Source: Acidobacteriota bacterium (GTDB lineage: Bacteria > Acidobacteriota > Terriglobia > Acidiferrales > UBA7541). From it: a stretch of 60,666 nt of DNA. How positions within the stretch are numbered: the stretch's first letter is position 1; each line of letters starts with the position of its first letter. This document shows, one piece after another, positions 25,446-34,600 of this stretch. The notes beneath the pieces are model-generated. The model saw nothing but the letters and a program-made list of their open reading frames with translations, searched no databases and was not told the origin of the DNA. The stretch covers positions 1 to 60,666 of the forward strand of contig QHYZ01000103.1 in NCBI GenBank assembly GCA_003225295.1. The letters are read 5' to 3'. The translations under genes and the position numbers were made by a program.

Positions 25446-27059
25446 ATGAGAAAGCTGCACCATATTGGTTTGTTTATCGCTCTTGTCTGTCTTTCGACGG
25501 GGGTCGCGAGAGCACAGTCGTTCCGGGTTCAGTGCCCAACGAGCACCATTACTCACCCGGTGGCGGCCAACAATAATTCGGAACTTCCCTACGCCGGTCC
25601 AACTTACACCGGCACGAGTGGATTTCCTGCAGCACCCGCCCACGTAAACGGGGCAATAAAATGCCAACAGATCTCAGGCGGAGATGGTTTCGCGACGATG
25701 GGTGACGGCACACAGACGTACATGTTCTCCTTCGGACCATTGTCTGGGCTCGCGGACATCGCTAACGGCCAGCCCGGTACAGAGTTCCCGAGCGTCTTCA
25801 ATACCCCCTATTCGGGCACGCCGCTGCTGCCTGGTGATCCTGCCACGACGGTTGATGGGTCCGGTTCGTTTACGTACAACGGCGCCGTGGGGCTGGTTCC
25901 CGAGACTTACACCAATGCATTAGGAAACCCGGTTACGGTCATCAACGGGCACGTGGATGCCCGCCCGATCGAGGATATCGGCGTGATGAACGGCAACATC
26001 CCAGCGCCGCTGATGGCGATCGATGAGGATGACGAATTCTTCCTCACCCTCACTAACGTGGGCATGATCATGCGGCCAGATCTATTCGAGCAGCACACCG
26101 TCCACTTCCACGGTTATCCCAACGCCTCGGCGTACTACGACGGCGTGCCCGACGCCTCGGTGGCCATCAACATCGGCGGCAGCTTCACGTATTACTATCT
26201 TGCGCCGGACGCCGGCACTTACTTCTGGCACTGCCATATCACGCCGCCCGAGCACTTGCAGATGGGCATGGTCGGGCAACTTTATGTGCGCCCGCGGCAG
26301 AATCGCGTCCCGATCGGCGGCAGCCTCTACAACGCCCTTGTGGCCCAGCAAACCGATCCGCGCACGGCTTGCAATTCCGCCGCCGATATTCTGTGCAGCA
26401 ATCCCGTGCCAGCCGTTGTTCCGGTTTCGAACGGTCGGGCAGCAACCGGCAACTACGCCTATAACGATGGTGACGGCTCGACGCACTACGATGTCGAGTA
26501 TCCCATCCAGATCCACGGGTTCGACCCCAATTTCCATTTTGTCGGCATGACTTTCAACCCGGAAGGTTTTACGGATATGAAGGACAAGTACTTCCTGCTG
26601 AACGGACGGAGCTATCCCGACACGGTGCAATCCGGTCCACTGGAGACGAATTCGACGGATGGCGCCAATCATTTCTCGCAGCCGCTGCCCTCAATCATCA
26701 ACATTCCGGCGGGCGGAAAAGCCCTCCTACGCATTTCCGACCTGGACGTGACGGAGTATCAAACTCTGGCATCGCTGGGAATTCCCATGCACGTCATCGC
26801 GCTCAATGCCAAGCTGCTCCGCGATCAAGCGGGAATCAACCTCGCTTACGATTCCAACTCGATCACCCTAGCTGGTGGCGAGTCGCTCGACGTGATTCTG
26901 GATGCTACCAATTACACGGCACCCAATACCTTCTATCTTTACACCCCAAATCTTGACCATCTGTCGAACGATGCTGAGAACTTTGGTGGGTTGATGACCG
27001 AGGTGCATGTCTGCGCCTCGGTAGATCCCCTCACCAAAGTCGGCGTCGGATGCAACTAG
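25446..27059 (+). CDS. Exported multicopper-oxidase-like protein, first part of a split oxidase
   Basis: A 537-residue cupredoxin protein with signal peptide (LFIALVCLSTGVARAQ). The copper motifs present are HTVHFHG (217-223) and WHCHITPPEHLQMGM (261-275), which supply trinuclear-site His pairs and a type 1 Cys263, His270 and Met. The second half keeps the cupredoxin shape (LLRISDLDVTEY; IPMHVIALNAKLL) but lacks the HPxHxH and second HCH motifs. Those His motifs appear instead in the next gene 10 nt downstream. Multicopper oxidases oxidise phenols or metals such as Mn(II), Fe(II) or Cu(I) with O2. AAGGAGG precedes the ATG. Family firm, substrate unknown. Confidence 0.9.
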   Translation: MRKLHHIGLFIALVCLSTGVARAQSFRVQCPTSTITHPVAANNNSELPYAGPTYTGTSGFPAAPAHVNGAIKCQQISGGDGFATMGDGTQTYMFSFGPLSGLADIANGQPGTEFPSVFNTPYSGTPLLPGDPATTVDGSGSFTYNGAVGLVPETYTNALGNPVTVINGHVDARPIEDIGVMNGNIPAPLMAIDEDDEFFLTLTNVGMIMRPDLFEQHTVHFHGYPNASAYYDGVPDASVAINIGGSFTYYYLAPDAGTYFWHCHITPPEHLQMGMVGQLYVRPRQNRVPIGGSLYNALVAQQTDPRTACNSAADILCSNPVPAVVPVSNGRAATGNYAYNDGDGSTHYDVEYPIQIHGFDPNFHFVGMTFNPEGFTDMKDKYFLLNGRSYPDTVQSGPLETNSTDGANHFSQPLPSIINIPAGGKALLRISDLDVTEYQTLASLGIPMHVIALNAKLLRDQAGINLAYDSNSITLAGGESLDVILDATNYTAPNTFYLYTPNLDHLSNDAENFGGLMTEVHVCASVDPLTKVGVGCN

Positions 27060-27069
27060 GAGAGCAGCG

Positions 27070-28680
27070 ATGAGCCAAATGAATACGAAAAGACTGATCA
27101 CGCTTGTAGGACTGCTTCCGGCTGTACTGGCAGCAGCGGCTGTTTTGTTCGCCCTTCCGGCGCATGCGGCGGCTCCTGGGATTACCGGGCCCACATTCAA
27201 TCTGACCGCGCAACCGGCTTACATCAGCCAACCCGACGGAGCGATGATCTACTCCTGGGGGTACGGCTGCCGTACCGGCTTCGCGCCGAGCGGCTTTGCG
27301 CCGAGCGCTATCTCCGGTGCTGCGTGCCCCACGATGCAGGTTCCCGGGCCCACACTGATCGTCACCGAAGGACAGACGGTCACAGTGAGGCTGACGAATA
27401 ATCTGCCCAATGCAGCTGGCAACACATCGATTCTGTTTCCCGGTTTTCAGGTGACGTCAACGCTTGGTGTAAGCGGCCTGCTGACGAGGGAAGCCGGGCA
27501 TTCCACGGTTAACAATACGGTGGTTTACACGTTCGTGGCCTCGTCGCCGGGGACGCACTCCTATTACAGCGGAACGCAAAGCGACCTGCAGGTCGAGATG
27601 GGACTGTACGGCGCAATCATTGTGCTCCCGAACGCCGTCCCCGCCGCGTGCACGGGTGGGCTGGCGGCTGCGAACCGAGCCGTGGAAATTAATTTTGGTG
27701 AAACTGATTACCGCCTGTCGGCTTCCGCTTACGACCACGTGAAGAGTTGCTACGACCGCGAATACCTGTTCCAGTTCTCAGAAATGGATCCCGTCATTCA
27801 CAGCCAGGCACAAGTGCAAGTTGCGGCTAAGACTGGATGTGTGGCTGGAGCTGCCGGATGCAGTCTCAACGTCGCGACCGAGCCTTACCATCCTGCATAT
27901 TTCCTGATTAACGGGCGCTCCATGCCCGACGACATGGACCCGAACTATGCCTTCGAGTATCCGCACCAGCCCTACAACGGCAATCCCCACATGCATCCAG
28001 GCGAGCAAGTGTTGTTGCGCGTCATCGGCCAGGGCCGCTGGCAACATCCGTTCCACGAGCATGGCAACCACGTGCGAATCCTGGGGCGCGACGGGAACTT
28101 GATTCTCAGCCAGGCTGACCCGGCTAACAATCTTGCCGGACCTCTGATGTTCACCACCACGACGACTCCCGGGCTGGCCTTCGACGGAATTTTCTACTGG
28201 ACTGCCAAGGGTCTGAACTGGGATGCCTACGGTCACAATCCTGCTTCTGGTGACGCTTCCGCCAAGCTTTCCTGTACCCCGGATGCCAACGGCTACAACA
28301 CCGGTGTGGCGGCGCAATCGGCGATCAACTATTACGAGTGGTGCCAGGACCACAACAAGCCGATGCAGGTTGCTCCGTTCGGCGATGTGGCGGGTGGCGG
28401 CCCGGTAACTCTGCCCGATGCGAATATTTTCGCGAACGGCGCCTGGTTCGGTGGCAGTCCGTACCTTGGGCCGAATGCAACCGTCCGCGCGACCGGGCCC
28501 ACCGGCACGACTCCGCCGTCAGGCACCATCGCGAACTCGCCCACCGGCGAGGCTGGCTTTGCGTTTATGTGGCACTCGCACAACGAGCGCGAGATCACCA
28601 CCAACAATATTTTCCCCGGCGGGATGCTGATGATGATGCTGGTTGATTCTAGGGAATTCGTGATCGACGAGTCCAATTGA
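27070..28680 (+). CDS. Exported multicopper-oxidase-like protein, second part of a split oxidase
   Basis: A 536-residue cupredoxin protein with signal peptide ending AHAAAPG. The first cupredoxin unit (PGPTLIVTEGQTVTVRLTNN) has no HxHG copper motif. The C-terminal half carries HPFHEHG (326-332) and WHSHNE (501-506) followed by FPGGMLMMM. The usual Cys between the last two His is Ser503, so this protein alone has no type 1 Cys. Its His motifs complement those of the preceding protein. AGGAGA lies 6 nt before the ATG, the gap to the first gene is 10 nt and to the giant gene 16 nt, so all three are one operon. Secreted or periplasmic. Confidence 0.9.
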   Translation: MSQMNTKRLITLVGLLPAVLAAAAVLFALPAHAAAPGITGPTFNLTAQPAYISQPDGAMIYSWGYGCRTGFAPSGFAPSAISGAACPTMQVPGPTLIVTEGQTVTVRLTNNLPNAAGNTSILFPGFQVTSTLGVSGLLTREAGHSTVNNTVVYTFVASSPGTHSYYSGTQSDLQVEMGLYGAIIVLPNAVPAACTGGLAAANRAVEINFGETDYRLSASAYDHVKSCYDREYLFQFSEMDPVIHSQAQVQVAAKTGCVAGAAGCSLNVATEPYHPAYFLINGRSMPDDMDPNYAFEYPHQPYNGNPHMHPGEQVLLRVIGQGRWQHPFHEHGNHVRILGRDGNLILSQADPANNLAGPLMFTTTTTPGLAFDGIFYWTAKGLNWDAYGHNPASGDASAKLSCTPDANGYNTGVAAQSAINYYEWCQDHNKPMQVAPFGDVAGGGPVTLPDANIFANGAWFGGSPYLGPNATVRATGPTGTTPPSGTIANSPTGEAGFAFMWHSHNEREITTNNIFPGGMLMMMLVDSREFVIDESN

Positions 28681-28696
28681 CAACGAGGAAAGAAAA

Positions 28697-31600
28697 ATGC
28701 GAACGAACAATATGAAAGCTATCTTGAAGGCCGCGCTACGAGTAGTCTGTATTCTTCCGTTCGCGGCGGTAGCCGCCTTCGGCCAGACGGTTAATCTGAC
28801 TGCCGGACCGGCCACCGCAACCCTGCCCGATGGCTCAGCGGTGCCGATGTGGGGCTACAGTTGCGGAGCGCCCGTGGCTGGTGCGACTTGCGCCAAATTG
28901 AATCCGGCTGCTCCTGCTGGCGTCTGGTCCCCCGTGGTGATTACCGTTCCCCCAGGACCACTGACGATTAGCCTCACGAATAGCCTCACGTTTGGCGCGA
29001 ATTCCGTGCCCACGTCGCTGGTGATCGTGGGTCAGTTGGGCGGCGGTCTCGGAACGACGGCGACCTCTATGCCGGGTCCGGACCACAGCGGCGCCCAGCC
29101 AATCACGTGGCCCATCGCGGACCCCACACCGACAGGTGTACCACCGGTGCAGGGTCCACGTGTGCAGTCGTTCTCCACTGAAGTGGCGTCTGGCGCGACA
29201 ACGTCACTGACTTGGACAGCTCTTCGACCGGGCACATATCTGATTGAGTCCGGCACGCACCCGTCCATCCAAGGTCCCATGGGTCTGTACGGAATGCTGG
29301 TGGTCACCACTGCTCCCGTAGGAACCACGGCGGGCATAGCGTATCCCGCAGTTGGGACGACTCCTGCGGTGAACTATAATGCGGAAGTTCCCTTGCTACT
29401 CAGTGAAATCGACCCGGTGCAAAATAGGGCGGTCAGCACTGCGGTCAACACTGCGGGCTTTAGCGAGACCGCAGTGTGGTCCGGCCAACCCGGCCAGTGC
29501 GGCAATCCCAGTTCGGCAGTCGGAATTGTAAACACCTGCTATCCGCCCGCAGTGAATTACTCGCCGCTCTATTACCTCTTCAATGGCGTCGCTTTTAATA
29601 AGGCCAGCGCGGCGGCTTCGTTGTTCCCGTCTTCTCCGGCAACAGGGGTTGCCGGAAGCGTTTTGGTGCGCTTGGTGAATGCCGGATTGCGCATGCACGT
29701 ACCTTCGATTGTGGGAACACAAACAGGCACCACACCCCGTTCTGGCTTTTCACTCATTGCGGAAGACGGCAACCCTCTGCCGGGCGTTGCACGCGTGCAG
29801 AGCGAAGTATTCATGGCCGCGGGCAAAACATACGATGTGATGGTGAATGTCCCTGCCGCCGGCGGGACGGCCATTCCCGTGTTCGACCGTCAGTTGAGCC
29901 TGTCGGCCAACGCCATCTCGCGCGACGCCGGAATGCTGGCCTATATTGGCGTCAATGGCGCCTTACTTCCGGCCACTCCTTCAATCGCGGCCGCTGTAGC
30001 CAGGCCGGACACCTACCTTTCCCTTATCGCGGGCAAGACCCTGATCGTATCTGATCCAGCCAAAGGTGTAATCGCCAACGACACGAACGTCAACGGCGTT
30101 ACCGTCTTAACAGCGCCTGCCAATGGCACGCTGACTCTCAACGCCAACGGCACGTTTACGTATGTGCCCACGGGGACCGCTACCACGGACTCGTTCGTTT
30201 ACTATGCGAACGGCAACACGGCCATCACCGCAACGGTGTCATTGGGTGCCGCGACGATTGAGGCGGCTAGTGGCATCACCATGGGCAACATCACGTACAA
30301 CGCCAACGTAGCAGGATTCCTGAGCATCAAGTCCCCGGGCGTATTGTCTGTTGATAAAGATGCGGCCGGGTATCCTCTTATAGTTGCCACGTCGACTGGG
30401 AATGCCCCCGTACCGTCTTCAGGTCTAATTCTTGCGGTTGATCAGAACGGCGGGTTCATCGCGTCCCTTGCGGCGCCGAACACTGCCCCAGCCACTTACA
30501 CTTTTACTTACAAGGCGCAAAACTCGCAGGGGACAATCAGCGCTGCGAGCGCGACCGTGACGATAAACTTCCCGGCGGGGAGTGGTCTTACGGTTTCGGT
30601 TCTGGACGGCGTAGACAAAACTACCGATCTCAGCAACGACTATCGCTGGATCATTGAGGAAGATCGCACCTTCTTTATCGACCCGACCACTACCACGAAC
30701 ACAGGCACGACGATCGTTCCAACCTTTGGCACGAATTTCCACACCAGCTACATGCCCATCGTGGCGGCGGGCTGTGTCGGGACGCGCTCCTGCGAATCAG
30801 GCCAGAGCGTATTAGGCGTGCCGGCGGTGTGCGATGTTGGCAATGGTGTGTGCAGGACCACTGCTGCACAACAGATGGCCGTAAATCCCGGACAAGTCAA
30901 TCTGGATATTACCAAGCGCTACTACATCACGGTCCTGCCGGGTGACGGCGCCGACGCGCTTGACGTCAACGCCCAGGGCCACGCACACGGCATGGGCGGC
31001 GCTCCGCTTGCCTACAACACAACCCTCGCCAGGTGGGTGAACCCGGGTATCACGCCGGCCGGACAGGCGTTCGTCACCGTGCTCGTCGAACCCACGCCCA
31101 TGACGCCAGCCAAACTCTCGGTGTTTGTGTTTCAGGACGACTTCCCGCTCAACGGTGAGCAGGATGGCGGTGGCGGTATCGACGTGTTATCTCCCAACGA
31201 GGCAGGTCTGGGCAGCTTCCAGATCACGCTCCTCGACGATGCGGGCGGCAGCGGTGATGCCACCGGACAACCTACCTACGACATGTTCAACATGCCGTTG
31301 TCGAACAGCTTGGCAGGAACGATCGATCCGGCCACGGGGAATGATGCGTGCCCGGTTTCGGCTCTTGCGACGACTGGAATTGATACAGGCACTGGTCTTC
31401 CCGGTGCCTCGAGTCCCACCGGCATCACGGGCATGATCGTTACCTGCCCGAAGTACGAATCGGACGGACTGACTCTATCACCCCTGGCGGGCCAGGCGAT
31501 CGTTGCTAACTTGTACCCCGGCAGATATGGCGTTTTCGCGACGCCGTCGGCCGATCGGATTGCCAGAGGTGAAGAGTGGCTGCAAACCAATACGCTGGAC

Positions 31601-34600
31601 GGAGAGAAGGCGCACGATTCGTTCCTCCGCGTCGGCGAGCCGGGCTTCTTCCAAGAGTTTGGACCGGCGGGATTCCACGTGTCCATCGGCTTTGCCAACC
31701 CGAAGATCATCAATGATCGCTTGGCGGGCGTCTGCGGAGGCAGCGACCCCACCGTCACCGGCACGAACTGCACCAATACTGTGACGGGCACCGTCACGAC
31801 CGAGCGTATGAGCCGCACCCCGGACCAGAGACTCTACAGCAGCGGCTCGTACGATAGCTTCGCTTTCACCCAATGCTACGTGAGCTTTGGAGACCCGGAC
31901 GGCGAGGATTTTGCATTCACCAAGTGCGCCGCCGATGGCTCTTTCACTCTCTCTGGCCTGCCGGATGGTGATTGGAGAATCACCGTTTTCGACCAGTGGA
32001 ACGACATGCTGGTGGATGGCCTTTCGACGCCTGTCAGACTGGCCGGCGGAACGACCGCCCACTTCGACAACGCTCCCGGCGGCTTAGGCGCGATTGCCAT
32101 GAACCAGTGGCAGACGAACATTTACACCCGAACGTTCTTCGACACGAACCGCGATGGCGTTTCACAGGACACCGAACCCGGACTCTCACTGGTATCGACC
32201 AACATTCGATTCCGAGATGGCAGCTTCTCCAATTTCAACAACACCGACCTCGCCGGCAACGCGGGCTTCAACGAGATATTTCCGCTGTTCAGCTGGTATG
32301 TTGTTGAAACGACAACGACACGCTATAAGAGCACTGGGACTCACGTAGTCTACGACGCAGGCGGCCCCGCCGACGGCACGTGCACCACAGCAACGGCCCC
32401 GTGCGGAAGCTCCAATATTGGCACCTTCTACGCGAACACCTCTGAACAGGTTCCCGTGCCCGCTGGCCTGCGGGTTCCCGGCGCGAGGTACTGTGCGAAC
32501 GCGGACTGCCCTGCTGGCGACACGGCCGGAGGATCAACGGGCCGAGTTGACCCCGCGTGGGTTCTCACCGAGGGCTGGCAAGGATTTTCCGGACAGAACT
32601 CGTTCATCGAATTCGGCAAGATGCCCTTCGCGGCCGGCGAGAACGGCGGCATCAATGGACATGTTGTGTATGCTTCGACTCGTCCATTTGACGACCCATC
32701 GTTGCTCCTGCAGCTGAGTTGGGAGCCGCAGATTCCGCATGTCACCATTAACCTTTACCAGGAGGGGACAGCGGCGGATGGTAGCCAATCCCTCAGATTG
32801 GTTGACACCACGCAGACCAGCAGCTGGGACGATTGGGCCCAGGGCTTTTACCCGGGAACCAACAAGCCCTACATGAGCTGCCCGGGTCAGGGAACGGCCA
32901 GCGGAACAAACGCGGATCTCTTCTTTTTCACGCTGTTCAACCAGCCGGACTACCTTGATTTGTACAACTCCCAGCACGGCGGTCCCGCCGTCCACACGCT
33001 GCCGAACAATTCCCAGTTCAAGTGCTATGACGGCATGCACAACTGGAATCAGGTCCAGCCGGCGCCTTACGACGGCTTTTATCTGTTCCCCAGCATCATC
33101 GGCAGAAATTCGACGAGCGGGGCACCCACCGGGACCGGATCAACCAACGGAACGCCCGGAACGCGTCCCGGTTCGAACTGCACAATCTGCGTAGCTAATC
33201 CGACCGACGGGACTCCCATGCTGCCCGCTGGCAAGTACGTGGTAGAAGTGGTTGTGCCTCCGAACTATGAACTGGTGAAGGAAGAAGACAAGAACATTTT
33301 GATCGGCGACACCTACATCGCGCCGGTGGTGCAACAGTTCGCAGGTCTCGGCAACATCTACATTATTCCCGACCAAGCGGCCGTCGGCGCTACCTACAAC
33401 GCCAACAATGCACAGAACCCGACGCAGGATCTGGGCGTTGTACCACGTCACGAGGGTGATACCGGGAGCGTGGAGACCTTCTGGCCTTGCGTGGGGGCGT
33501 CGCGCGTCGTTCCCGACTACATCAGCCTGTTCCCAGGGTCCCAGGAAGTATCGCCGTTCGCCGGAGCTACTCGCAATCTGTGCGACCGTAAGGAAGTGAC
33601 GCTCACTGACCAGGCGTCCGCGTTGGCGAAGTTCTACCTCTTCACCTCGGCTCACGTGGCCGCCCACTTCACCGGCGTGATCACCGACGACTTCACTTCA
33701 GAATTCGACCCGTTCTCGCCACAGTTTGGCGAGAAATTCTCGCCGGCCAACTTGCCGGTAGCCATCAAGGATTTCAACGGCAACGAGATTTCCCGCGTGT
33801 ATACCGACCACTGGGGGGCCTACAATGGCTTGAATTACTCGACCTGGGAAGTCAACCCGCCCAATCCGACCGGGTACGCGCCCCAGATGATGGTGACGTG
33901 CATGAACGACGCAGGGACTGGAGCGACTCCGGATCCGCTGTACAACTCGCAATACAGCCAGTTCTGCTACGAAATCCCATTCATGCCTGGGCAAACCCAG
34001 TACATGGATACCCCGGTTGTGCCCACCTCCGCCTTTGCGGGCGCGGGATACAACAATCCTGACTGCAACTATCCGGCGTTGACGCCCGCCATCAAAGAAG
34101 TGGATGGCGATGGAGTTGGACCCTACGTGAGCGCGGCCGGTAACACCCTTACGATTACGGCATTGGGCGACCAGATGGTGAACAACAACGCATACTCCGG
34201 GCCTTCGGCCACAGCAGCTCCTTTCAATCAGAAGACTGTTCTGCGCCACTATGGATTTGGCACCGCGGGAACAGTAGCTCTTGTCGGCAGCGATGGCGTT
34301 TCCCATCCGCTTACAGGCGTGAGCTGGAGTGACCTATCGATCACTGGTGGTGTGCCCACCGGCTTGCCGAACTGCGGCATTCAGCAGCAAGCGCAATACG
34401 GAGGCTCGACCGCGCAGTGCGGTCAATTGCTCATCACCAGAGCCGACAACGGCCATCAGTCCATCGACACCGTGACCGTCACCATCGGCGGCAAAGCTCC
34501 AAGCCACGTCCTAGCCTCGACCACGATCCAGAGTGCGATTGACACGGCGGCGCCGGGCGACCTGATTATCGTTGACCCCACTTGCGCGCCGACTACTGGG

